A stretch of 64,000 bases of DNA from contig AP026545.1 of NCBI GenBank assembly GCA_026075535.2, positions 8,556,001 through 8,620,000 on the forward strand, written 5' to 3'. The notes below the pieces were generated by a model. The model saw only the letters and a list, made by a program, of their open reading frames with translations. It ran no database searches and had not been told where the DNA came from. The stretch comes from Tricholoma matsutake (Eukaryota; Basidiomycota; Agaricomycetes; Agaricales; Tricholomataceae). The first letter of the stretch is position 1, and the number at the start of each line of letters is the position of its first letter. The translations under genes and the position numbers were made by a program. Shown here in pieces: positions 10,691-21,207 of the stretch.

Positions 10691-12618
10691 TACTAAGGTT
10701 GTTAGAGGGGAGTGCATCAACAATTCATACCATAAGTCCAGGGTGGTGTATGAATAGTGCCTGCTTCTCCTCTTGTGTAGATAGTGATTGATGTGAGCAG
10801 ACTCTTATGAAGGTGTGCATTATTCCCTCCAGCAGAAGTCTCCAAATGTTTTGAATGAATCCTGTATCATGAGCATGTGTCAATGGATTGTAGAACTTTA
10901 TAGCACTGTTTCCTTTATGTGACTTTTCACAACTGAATGTGCACTCATCATGGTGCACCTGCAAAAGATGCTGGGCTTGTGGAGGGAGAATAATGGCATT
11001 TGGCAGATGGGGAAGATCAGAGTAAGCTCGGTATGGTCTTCCTGTCTGGTGAAGATAATTAAGCAGATTGTTATAATCTACTTCAAGAAGGCAAGGTGCC
11101 TTTGCTAGAATATCTGCCACTTCTGTAGGCTGGAGAGGTACTGGATGGTCATCCATGGCCATGTCTCCTGGCTCAAGAATATCACATAATTCTTTTAAAT
11201 GATCTTCACTGTGCAGTAAAGCATCTACATGTGCTTGACGACTCATCTGATGAAGCATTGTAAGATCTAAATCCCCTGATCTTGGTATTAGCTATCCTCT
11301 AGCTGATCACTGGCGCAGAGGCAGAAAGAACAGAACATTGTAGCACCATGTCCCAAAAAGCCAGTAGCCTTGTGACTTCCCTCAAGATCAGCAATCACAG
11401 GTGCAATTTTTGCTTTCACAGAGATGCCATCAGGATGTCTAGATGTTGGCAAATTTTGGCCTGGTGCAGCACCATACTTGGCAACAGATTTAACCACAGG
11501 TTCAAGAAGATGAGAGATGGTTGTGGGGTCAGGAAGATAGGGAGGAGGTGTGAGACCAACAATAAATGTATTCTCAAATCGATACCGAAGATGAAAAGGT
11601 AAGTTCAAGCAATAAAGCAGGATTGCTCCACAAGACACTTTTTTGCCTATATATAAAATAAGCTGTGTCACAGTCTATGCAGAATTTGTTAATAACTTAC
11701 CAGCAATCTTATTGGTATAAGGATTGAACCAATCAATATAGATTCCAAATATTAGATGATAAGGAGACTGTAGAAAACCCTGCAAGTCATCCCAAGCAGG
11801 ACTATCCTGGATATTATTCATAGTGGCACCAAAGGCAGCTGGTATATGGTTTCTGTGGTGGTTGAAAGCCTCATGAAGGCTGTCTTCAATGACCTTGGAC
11901 GATAAAAAGAACTGAAGCCAAGAATCAAAGGATTGTGTAGTGTATAGATGACATGGGACCCATTTAGGCCCATTTGGAGTATTCTGAGTTGTCCAGAGTT
12001 TTGTGTTACAGGATTGTGATCTTGGGGATACCTTCCACTGACATTGCCAAGGAATAGGATGAGAAAAGAGGGAAAAGCACTTGGGGCAGCATGCTGTCCA
12101 AATGATTTCTGGCTCTGAGCAGTGAAGCCGATATGCTGTATGGACATCATGAGGAAGTTTGATGTTTGGAAGCTTGACATTGAGTCCAGATGATGAAAGA
12201 GCAACCTCAACAATAGAGAGAGTCACAGAAATAATAAGTTGAAGTCCTTGTAGAATTTTGTTGGTGATAGAACAACTCACACCAGCTCTATTGTGGAGCC
12301 AGATGACAAGGAGGCAGATCATCTTTGTGATAAGTACTGTAGAAAAGTTGATATCTGCATAATTACTATTAGTCTTGATCTAACAATAACAATGTAGCAC
12401 TTACCTGTGGGAGAATTAGAAGCTCTCGAATGTTTTGGCAATGGGCTTGGGGATGATGATTGCCGCTTCCCCTTTGCCAGTTGTGAAACAGGCCATTTAT
12501 CCTGTTTCTCATGCTTCAAATGGGTAGAACCATCAACATACTGTCCTGGCTGTTCAACACCATTGATGAAGATGGTTTTTGTGCTACAAATTGTGCAGTT
12601 ACATATGACTGGAGGCAT
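10690..12618 (-). pseudogene. Tnp2-type (CACTA/Plavaka-like) transposase
   Basis: Read from the ATG at 12618 on the minus strand, the N-terminus has a Cys pair (CNCTICS) and a KHEKQDKW segment typical of basidiomycete Tnp2 proteins. Next come a CCPKCFSLF zinc-ribbon-like stretch (about 12080-12060) and the core IYIDWFNPYTNKIAGK, interrupted by a frame change, then YCLNLPFHLRYRFENTF, APGQNL, VIADLEGSHKATGF and FCSFC. A C-terminal part (10725-11258) carries DVLxHSEDHLKELCD-like sequence. This transposase catalyses excision and insertion at CACTA-type ends. It is split over four open segments by probable introns and at least one lesion. The 5' end faces the right TIR, about 390 bp away. Confidence 0.82.
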
Positions 12619-12870
12619 GGTGAACTTGGTGAAGCCTCAGTGAAGGAAAGAGGGGGAAAGAATGACAGCTGTTTTGGACCATTTTAATAGAAACATCAAA
12701 ATTGGTTGCTATTGTAACTGATGTACACTCTAACCATCCCATGCAACAGTCTGATGCCTGTCACCATAGTCACTATCATGAACCTATTGATTTAAACAGA
12801 TATTTGTTCATAAAAGGAAGCATCAATCCAAGTGCTCAATTTGGTAGGATTATGTAATAAGGTGCAAACT

Positions 12871-12992
12871 CCAGTCAACCATGAGTCAACCATGAGTCAA
12901 CTATGAGTCAACCATGAGTCAACTATGAGTCAACCGTGAGTCAACTATGAGTCAACCGTGAGTCACCTATGAGTCAACTGTGAGTCAACTGC
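12871..12992. repeat. 11-bp subterminal array of the CACTA element
   Basis: About ten head-to-tail copies of C[CT][AG]TGAGTCAA end just inside the right TIR. Alternation of CCATGAG, CTATGAG, CCGTGAG and CTGTGAG variants suggests higher-order duplication. Such arrays are binding sites for accessory proteins in CACTA elements generally; that role here is inference. Confidence 0.75.
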
Positions 12993-13015
12993 CTCAGAAC
13001 TTGCCCGTTGTGTCT

Positions 13016-13329
13016 AGGGCTGCACACTGTCTGTATTATGGCCATGGCTATACAATTCATGGTAGGTTGATGGATATGGGTGACCATATACTGTCCATAT
13101 ACTAAATACCCTTGAGCTCTGATGGTATGGTATGGGTAGCAATATGGCTGTATTACAGCCAATGGAAATATAATTATATGCAATATTCAATATAATGTCC
13201 AGATGTACTACAGTAAACATCACAGTGCAGCTGTGGCCTGCATACATGTGAGATGAAGCTTCTTTTTGACAAGCATTAGTACTTTGATGGTTTCAGGCTG
13301 AAGACTTGCCCATCACAATGAGATTGTGT
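13016..13329. other. Flank between CACTA element and Gypsy LTR
   Basis: ATGG/CCAT-rich sequence with short inverted motifs (GGTATGGTATGGG, CCATATACTGTCCATATAC). No gene is seen. The outer end of the Gypsy LTR may extend into this stretch. Confidence 0.35.
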
Positions 13330-13569
13330 CATGATGGAAGCTAACTGTCATGGGGAGCTACACTCAGAGCCATGTAACAGAAATAAGACCAGAATATGTA
13401 GGGAAAGCAGTATGAGAGAAAATACAAGAGTGTGCTGTAATGAGAGTGGAAGCAGGGGAAAAAGGAAGTAGTTCCTCCAAGGTCTGTCTTTGTGTTTATA
13501 TATAAAAGGTCTGTGCATCAATAGAGGCCAAATAGGGGTCGATAATGTGATGGGTAAGCCAGGATTACA
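13330..13569 (-). mobile_element. Gypsy 3' LTR (outer end approximate)
   Basis: On the minus strand a polypurine tract GGAGGGGGGG (13570-13580) is followed at once by TGTAATCCTGG, the LTR start. A TATA-like TTTTATATATAAA (about 13490-13505) and a T/C-rich stretch follow. The matching 5' LTR was not found to the right of the Gypsy gag remnant, so the LTR end near 13330-13390 (candidate ...TTACA) is uncertain. Confidence 0.6.
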
Positions 13570-14757
13570 CCCCCCCTCCAAAGAATTTGCCATCATCTGT
13601 ACAACCAGAGGGAAAAAAACATAAGTAATAAGTAAAACTGCTTGCTGGGTGTGTCAAAAACCCTGCAGGGAAAAGCTACCATTGGCAGGGACATGAAGAA
13701 GGTGAATCATACAATCCCCTAACCATTTCCTGCCAACCAGTCATCCAGGGCTGCATTGTCAGCAAGCTCAGAGCCCACCAACCACTCATCATCTTTAGGC
13801 CCATAGCCAAGCCAATGTACCAAGTATTACATTCCTTGCCCACAACACCTTGCATTGATGATCTTGTCCACAAAAAATTCTTGAGCACCATCCTCCATCA
13901 CAACTGGTCCAGGATGTGCAAGTACCCATGAAGGGAACAGCAAATCATCATTTTCTCTATGAAGGAAAACTTCAGATGTGTGAATGGTCAGAATCCAGAT
14001 GCATCTTTGAAGTAGTCAGTAGATCCAAGGTCACATTAGATGTTTCTCGGTTGATATCCAATATAGCGAACAGTCTGTCAAACCATGGCATAAACTTAGC
14101 CATGCACTTTTGTCCTTTTGCTGTGTATTGTTGATGATGGTTCTCTGTGGACAGCATAACCCTGTCACCAATGTCAAGCAGTGGTTCATCTCCTTGAGTG
14201 CAGTTGGCAAATGCAGCTTGAGTAATTTTTCAATAAATTATCCTGTGCTTCCTGCACATCCAGTTCCAACTGGGCTATCAGCGCTCTAGCCTGATCTTTT
14301 TCAGGTGCAATTGGCCCCACTGGGACAACTGGAGGAGGTATCAAACAAGGACTGTGACCCAGTCATAACTGAAAAGGTGAGAAGCCTGTCAATTTGTTGA
14401 TTGTGTTCATGTGATCAAATTGCATGCGAGGCAACACTCTCACCCAGCCTTTCTGAGTGGATGCAACATGGTAATGGAGTGCCTGATTAACCATCTTGTT
14501 AGTGTGCTCCAACACACCATCTGTCTGTGGGTGGTAAGCAGTTGACATCTTCAGTTTAACACCTGTCAATGAGTGCGACACTTTTCAGAACTTTGACATG
14601 AACAGCTTATCATAGTCTTATACAATGTCCAGCAGGAGTCCATTTTCACAATACCAATGGTCAAAAAGACACCTGTAAGGTCTTCTGCAGTAATATTGGT
14701 GCGAGTCGGAACCAACTGAATATCTGCACCCAGTCAGTCAGTCATTGCCAGAATGCA
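13570..14757 (-). pseudogene. Gypsy integrase C-terminal half, separated from its 5' half
   Basis: The minus-strand translation resumes exactly where the sequence at 28489 stops. CIL-AMTD, LGADIQLVPTRTNI, then KMSTAYHPQTDG, the integrase catalytic-core end with the HPQTDG motif, MNTINKLTGFSPFQL, a linker with QARALIAQLELD, and a chromodomain-like tail near 13690-13890 (LAMGL...MTGWQEM). Several stops and frame changes are present. The other half lies at 28489-31177; the split is caused by the 14766-28480 insertion with the TSD GTTGAAAC. Confidence 0.85.
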
Positions 14758-14966
14758 GTTGAAACTAGTGCTTTGAGGTCCAGTCCATAGGACTGAGGAC
14801 CAGACCAGACTGGACTGCAAATTTGAACTGGTCCTATAGAACCATGGTTCTGGTTCTAATCAGTTACATAGCAGTTACGGTCTTGGTTCTTTGAGATCAT
14901 GTGTCTGTGCCCAGACTGTCCAAAACCGGTAAGGACTGGTCCAGAACCAAACCCACAGTTCTTGTT

Positions 14967-17540
14967 GCTAAGGTGCGTGATCAATCATACTGATGAGTCA
15001 CTAGTCACCATCACTCATTGCCAGCTCACTCTTTGACTACCACCACCACCACCGCTCACACCTCAACCACCACCACCCCTCCATCAACACCTATGGCCAC
15101 CACTCCCATGTCCATCCAGACATCCGTAACATCCACCAATGGCTGCAGACAAGGATTTCGGATGCACCGTGGGCCCAAACGACGGCAATTGTTGTTTGGG
15201 CCCCAGGTAAGTTTCTTCTTTCTTTCTTGGTTCATATAGTATACTAACTAAATGTTTTTCATTGATTTCTAGGTCATAAATATCTGGTAATGACACCCAC
15301 GAGGGACCACCACCACCACCACCACCACCATGAGCCCTCTTGTGCTTGTGGGGTGGTGTGGGGTGCATGCCACATCACTGCCACCTACACTAATGGACAA
15401 TGATGACAATAACAGATGATGATGATACCAGGGCCCATGCCAACAATGATGGGTCCAGTGCCAAGGCCACCACCAACAACACCAACAACAATGACCACGA
15501 TGCCAACAACAACACCAACACCAACACCAATGATGCCAATGACAACACCAACACCAACAACACCAACAACAACACCAACACCAACTTATCAGGAAAATTG
15601 CTTTTGTCCCCAGGGTGTCCTGGGTTACCCTAGGATGTCTTGGGGCATGCCAAGGCATCCAAAGCAATTGTCTACCCTGGCCACTCTGTAGGCAAAGTGT
15701 CATTATTTGCCAGTCTTCAGGGTACTGAGTTTTGGTCCAAAGTGCTCCAGGGCACCTCAGGAATGTATGATTCATATGCTTCCTGATTATCCTCTGACGC
15801 TTGAGAAGATTTTTTCATCCTCCAAATATCATTCACACTGCATATGATATACCAAAAAATTATTATATTTCCCATATAATACATATATTTGATATAAACT
15901 CAAGAGAAAAATGGCACTGTATGCATGCTCTTGCACCGGTCTGACTGAAGATCAACAATTTAGACTAATTAGGTCAGAAAAGGTCAAAGTAGGAAAAGCT
16001 TGAGAAGATGACATCAAAAGGGAAACATACATGCACAAGCTGAAAAACGAGGAACTGGACAATCTCTTGGGGAGACAAACATTGCCCATGGGTCCTATTG
16101 ACTTGCATCGCCTGCCCCAGTTCAAGTGTGGGACCCTCTGGACAATGTCACTTGACCCTATGTTCCAGTCCCCATAATCCAACAAAGCACAAATATGGTA
16201 GAGAAAAGACTGGTCAATGGTAAATGCAGAACTGTAAATGTCAAGAAGCTGATTAAACGTGAAGCACCTGAAGCCTGAAGCACCGACTACCATCGATCAG
16301 AAAGTTCTTCTTCAGCTAGTTGATCCATTCTTGAACTGGGAGGTATTCGAGAGGATGTCGAAGGAGGTAGGGGATTCTGTTGAAGTCTAGAGGACTCAGG
16401 GAGATTAAGGACAAAGAAGAGTATCAAGAAAGTACACAAATAGCAAAAGATAAAAGAAATCAACAAACATGCATTCAACATATGTACCTACATTAGGGCC
16501 AGTGACAAGCACAGTCACACACTGATCACAGACCAGATGCATAACGTGTTCAGCTGTTGAGTCTATGAGCAGAGCTGTAGGCTCTACAACACCACCCCAC
16601 AAGCAGTTGCTCATGGGCATGGGGAGAGTGCTGGGGCCATCATCAGTGATGTGGCAGGTCCAGAACCCCAGGGGGGGGTGCATACCTGGCTGTGGGGCCC
16701 TCATTTTGAGCTCATGGTGGTAGTATCAACCTGTAAAACAAGTAGTTAGTATAATTGAATATGCAAGAAATGAAAAAAAAAAAACACTTACTGGGCCCAA
16801 ACAATGCTTAGTGTTGTTTGGGCCACGTTGATGGTTTGCTGTTTGCTGTTGATGGAGATCCCTAGCTAGGGGGTTGATGGTGTGACAGTAGTGGCAGAGG
16901 TGTGATAGAAGGAGGAGGTAATGGCAGCAGGGTGGGTGGGAGTCTCAACTTGAACGTTCAACATTCAACTTGTGACTTTGAACATGGTCATGTGAGCACC
17001 CCATGGGGTGCCAACTTCACATGACAAGCATTAATCCAGGGCCAGCAATAGCTAATGATGTCGGTCATCACTCCATTCTGCCCAGAGTCACCATGATGAC
17101 TTCCCCCATCAAAAAGGTAAGTCTTTTTTTTGTTTCTTTCTCTTCTACTATAACTAACAAATGTTCCTTATCTCTTTACAACTAACTGTTTTTTAGGTTC
17201 TAATCTACTGCCCACACTGGCAAATGACATGAAGTGAATGAAATGGGGCCCAAATGATGTTTATCATTGCTTGGGCATCAGGTAAGTTTTTCTTTGTTCA
17301 TGAATTGTTTTTTTTTTGGGGATAACCTGCATGCATCATGGATACAGGTATTTTTGTGTACAGGTATGGGTTACAGTGGTGTCACCTGTGACCTGCATCC
17401 AACCCGCCACTGTCTGGTAGACATATTACATTTGGTGAGTTCTTGAATGGTTTGCATAATATTACACTTATTATAACACTGTTCTGTCGCTTTAAGGTCC
17501 AGTGTCTGTTTTTTTAATGCTAGCTTTTTTGTCACAACCT
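14967..17540. repeat. Microsatellite and hairpin-module DNA inside the 13.7-kb element
   Basis: This stretch has (CCA)n/(CCACCA)n at 15035-15080 and 15305-15335, and a (CCAACA)n-type satellite at 15440-15590, which explains the long Thr/Pro/Asn reading frames there. Hairpins GGGCCCAAAC...GTTTGGGCCC lie at 15171-15204, 16793-16824 and 17246-17276. Two are followed directly by AG-GTAAGT, poly-pyrimidine and, 55-80 bp on, ACTAA..TTTCTAG or TTTTTAG, which looks like a complete fungal intron. Inverted motifs GAGCAACTGCTC occur near 16600. No protein-coding gene is supported. Confidence 0.5.
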
Positions 17541-17546
17541 GAGAAA

Positions 17547-19026
17547 TAATGCTGTGCTTGGCCCAGCCTCAGGCTGTGATGATGGCTTCATAGTGGCTTT
17601 GGCCCAGCTTGCATGGTTGAAAAGCCAAAGCCAGGCCATCAGGCTGCGGCTTTTCAGTGAGTTGTATTTCCACAAATACTACATTTTCAACTGAATTTTC
17701 ATGGGCATGATCTTCATCAAACCTTAAACTTGAAGCTATACAGCAAAACACTGACATAATCAACATTGACTCAGAGCTCCTCAAGAACAATATCAGAGAC
17801 AGCAGCAAGCCCATTACTGTCATGTCATTTGCCTGACTTCGCGACTTTGAGTCGAGCAACAGCAACATCCTCAACACACATAACAACACTGCTGAGCTTC
17901 CGTAAGTCCAATCCTGCCACCTGAGCCATGACTAACAACAATCTTCTTTGCAGGGGGCTACAATGATGAAGAACGGCTGCAGCAATGGGACCGCAACGGC
18001 AACAGCAATGGCAACGATGGCAACACAACAATGGGACATAAGAGACTCTCGAGCTCTGGTATGTTTTACTTTCTTTCACTTTCTTTTTCTTACTGACATT
18101 TTCGTTATTAATAGGCTATGACAGGGCCCACAACACCCCTACCTACATCAACTACGTCAATGCCGGGAATGAGGGACACAGCAACAACAGGGGCAATGGT
18201 GCTCGGGCCCAGCTCGCTTTCTTTCACACCCATCGAGAGACTAATTTTGCTTTTCCTACAGGACGAAACTTCCGTACAGTTGGGAGATAACACATATGCC
18301 AATGCCAGCAACAAAACCCAGTGTCACCAGATGGTGAAACAATGACATGCAAACGTCAACATAGAAGCCAATGACAGCAAAATGGCAAAGATTGAGGCAT
18401 GATGTGGACAGGGAGGGACTGGGCTCAAGAGGACAATGCCTTCCGAGTCCCAGGTATCTTTTCCTTTTGCTAACTAACTAGATTCATCCTCTAACACTAA
18501 CACACGATGGGGAGCACTAGGAACCCAACCAACCCTCCCCTGCATGACCAATGAGGTGACAGCCCACCACACCACGACACCCGGGCAAACCCGGAGGTTC
18601 CCAGGTTGGAGGCGTGTAACATTTTTTTAAAACATGGTTTATGTACACTACTAACAACTAAATACATGCAGGGGGACAGCAACAACACAGGACAATGTCC
18701 TCATGCAGAAATGGGCAGGGACAGCCATGCTACAGCAACGGCGGGGTGACACTCTGACAATGAGGGGGAAATGGTGCCTGCCACCGATGGTGACAGCGCT
18801 AAGGATGTTTTAGTGTCTGCTACCTTTGTCAATGTCATGTACTATACAGTAGTAATAATTACAATGCATATGTTAACGATAAGACAGTCCTTTCAAGAGA
18901 GTACTGCTGAAAATTCATTTTTACATACAAAAGCCATGGCCTGGCCTGGGGTTTGAGGAAGCCAAAGCCCCCCCAGGCCAGGCCAAAGCTGTGGCTTCCA
19001 GGCCAAGCTGGGCTGGAACAGCACTA
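17547..19026. mobile_element. 1,480-bp hAT-like non-autonomous element (copy 1)
   Basis: It begins TAATGCTGTGCTTGG (17547), ends CAGCACTA (19026) and is flanked by the exact octamer CTGAGAAA (17539-17546, 19027-19034). Both ends are full of GGCCCAGC/GCTGGGCC and CCAAAGCC motifs. The interior carries intron-like signals and a short spliced ORF. A second copy in the opposite orientation lies at 42153-44250 with its own octamer. It belongs to the same TAGTG-type terminus group as the 13.7-kb element. Confidence 0.82.
17770..18290 (+). CDS. Candidate spliced ORF carried by the small hAT-like element
   Basis: Two GT-AG introns can be seen: 17902-17953 (GTAAGT...TTTGCAG) and 18059-18114 (GTATGT...TTAATAG, T-rich). 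Splicing them gives an open frame through GYNDEERLQQWD, an Asn/Gly-rich stretch, YDRAHN, YINYVNAGNEGH and FFHTHRETNFAFP, ending at TAA 18288-18290. The start exon is undetermined. The same frame stays open in the second copy (stop at 43461), whereas an overlapping alternative frame gains a stop there. I recognise no domain. It could be a captured host-gene fragment; conservation may simply reflect recent common descent of the two copies. Confidence 0.35.
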
Positions 19027-19060
19027 CTGAGAAAGGACCAGACATACAGCAATATCTCAG

Positions 19061-19687
19061 TGAGTTCTCATTTGTTTTGTATGATCTTGGACTGGATCTG
19101 ATACTATTTGAACATTGTTTGAAGACTATGAAGAGATGAGAGGACAGCGCATAGCCATTCCTTTGAAATCCCAACATCTGTGTCAGGAGAGGGGGTTGAA
19201 ATGGACATATATTATGTCAGTGAGTTTTTATCAGTTGACCATGATCTTGGGCTTTATCTGGCACTATTTCAACATCATTTGAAGGCTATGAAGAGATGAG
19301 AGGCTAGCGCCTATTGGTTTCTTTTCAATCTCAACATCTGTGTCAGGAGAAGGGGTTGAAATAGATATATATTATCTCAGTGAGTTTTTAGTATTTTACC
19401 ATGATCTCAGACTTGATCTGACCCTATTTTAGCATTGTTTTAAGGCTATGAAGAGATGAGAGTCTAGTGCATATTGGTTTCTTTTCAATCTCAACATCTG
19501 TGTCAGGAGAAGGGGTTGAAATAGATATATAATCTCAGTGAGTTCTCATTTGTTTTGTCTGATCTTGCACTTGATCTGATACTATTTCAACATCATTTGA
19601 AGGCTATGAAGAGACGAGAGGCCAGTGCCTAGCTGTTCCTTTGCAATCCCAACATCTGTGTCAGGAGAGGGGGTTGAAATGGATATA
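19061..19687 (+). repeat. Tandem array of 160-bp repeat, first part
   Basis: The landmark TGAGTTxxxA occurs at 19061, 19221, 19381 and 19539, a period of 158-160 bp. Each unit runs TGAGTT, ATGATCT, GATCTGA-ACTATTT, GAAG-CTATGAAGAGATGAGAG, CAACATCTGTGTCAGGAGA, GGGGTTGAAAT. The array is interrupted by the Tc1/mariner-type element at 19688 and resumes at 23877-23985. Confidence 0.85.
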
Positions 19688-20015
19688 CTGTACCATTTCA
19701 ATCAATCCATCACCCCTTGTGACATGTGACCATCTGTCTGAACTTATGGTTTTGTCAGTTTGGGTGATGGCATGTGACATCCCAAATTTTTTGTCAAGTA
19801 TGGCAGTGTTAGAGAGGGAGGCTGCTGATTCCCAAACAGAAGGTGGGTAACAATGTCATGGATACATGTAAGTATATACTGCTCATTATTGGTAAAGAGG
19901 GAGTCCCAGAGTGCACAAAGACATGGATGAAGTCTGCGTCGCCTTGCTTATTGCAACCATACCTACCAATATTGAGCAGAGATGAAATTTTATCGAGCTC
20001 CATTGTACCACCACT

Positions 20016-21125
20016 ATGCCACCTGTTGTTGAGTTCGATATCCCATCCAACATCAGGGAGCAGATCCTACCAAAGAAAAATCTCTTGATACTTGAATTAC
20101 TCAACCTTGATTTGCCCACATTCAAGCCCACCACACCGTTCACACATCCTAATCAGTACTTTGCACCAGATGAACCAAACACCACAGACCCCGAAGAAAT
20201 CTGCTCACTGTTGACACCTCCAAGTTTTGTGGTGAAAGCATTGTTGGAAGTGCTTAGCACCACAGCAGCCAAGTCAGTTCATTGTCCCCACATCAGTACA
20301 GCCAAAGGACAACAATTTCCACTCTGGATCATCCAGTATTGGGCCGAACTAGCAGAGATGCAAGAAATTTGACAGAAGTGGGCCAAGGCTGAGGAATTTC
20401 TTCAGAAGCAGAGTCGCATGCAAAAGGGAGTTGCAACCTCATGTACTGGACTGATTCGCAAGGTGTATGACAGCCTGTCATGTATCAAATGGAGTAGTAC
20501 GATCCATGGGTTCAGTGCTAAAGTTGGAACCCATTATCTAGTGACATATGCGATGCATGACTGGTTAACAGATGAGCATGAAACTCAGATGCTGGACCTT
20601 CTTCGATGGGAGGTCCTGCATGAGCGCATGGGGGATCGGGTCGAGATTGAATCAATCTTCTTCCTAGAAAAACTTAAGGATGCATTCCACAATCAAAAGG
20701 ATTATACGACTGGTGTGCAACACCAATGGGTGAGGGGAGAAGGTCAGGCACTAGGCACCAGTGCACAGGAACAATTAGTGCTACTTGCCAATGTTCGAGG
20801 TGACCACTGGGTTGCCCTGATCCTTGACTTTCAGCAGGATGTTATTTGGTATGGTGATTCCCTTGGAAATGTCATCAGTGAAGAATGGTGCAAGATGTTG
20901 GATTGGTGGACTCACCTTCACATGGGTCAACAGTTTGACCACGAGCCACTCCCAATCACTCGCCAGCAAGATGGCTTTTCATGTGGGCTGTTGGCATGGA
21001 ATGCATTGGCCGTGTTCCTTTTCAAGGATAAATACACTCTGATCAATGCAGGAAATGTCGCTGAAGAGCGCCTAAAGCTTTTACTACAGGTTATTAGCCA
21101 ACACCAGGAGAATGTACATTGGTGA
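20016..21125 (+). pseudogene. Ulp1-like (C48) cysteine protease, one in-frame stop
   Basis: One frame of 369 codons runs from ATG 20016 to TGA 21125, broken only by a TGA at 20370-20372. The C-terminal 150 residues carry the C48 catalytic set in order: His in GDHWVALI, Asp in WYGDSLG, the oxyanion Gln in QQDGF and Cys in FSCGLL. Ulp1-family enzymes process SUMO or similar C-terminal Gly-Gly proteins. In several eukaryotic DNA transposon groups such a protease accompanies the transposase. The stop could have come from an Arg CGA codon (CpG to TpG). Upstream, an in-frame TGA bounds the ORF, supporting this start. The next gene begins about 80 bp later, and fusion by splicing cannot be excluded. 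Confidence 0.85.
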
Positions 21126-21207
21126 AGACCACAGCTACATGTTCTGACATACTTTTCAGACATTTGATGCAAATAGTCGAGGGTATGAATTCACCTTTCA
21201 AGAAAAA

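Larger units (their letters stand above)
7851..13012. mobile_element. CACTA (EnSpm/CMC, Tnp2-type) transposon with a second gene
   Basis: The left end CACAATGGGCAAG (7851) and right end, reverse complement CACAACGGGCAAG (13012), form TIRs that continue through GAGGCAGTTGA. The trinucleotide TCT flanks both sides (7848-7850, 13013-13015), as expected of CACTA elements. Both ends carry subterminal arrays of an 11-bp AGTCAAC motif, prominent at 12871-12992 and degenerate at 7870-7915. Inside are a Tnp2-type transposase on the minus strand and a convergent plus-strand gene at 8287-9874. Both are broken, so the copy is dead. A further right-end fragment of the family lies at 41990-42055. Confidence 0.8.

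Noticed and set aside
12871..12992. CRISPR-like repeat array
   Set aside because: Units are contiguous 11-mers without spacers, in a eukaryotic CACTA element.
15400..15690. Thr/Pro- and Asn-rich ORFs
   Set aside because: Readings of a (CCAACA)n-type microsatellite in several frames.
17569..17889. 106-codon minus-strand ORF in the small hAT-like element
   Set aside because: Leu/Ser-rich antisense reading without family likeness; the plus-strand spliced frame is better supported.
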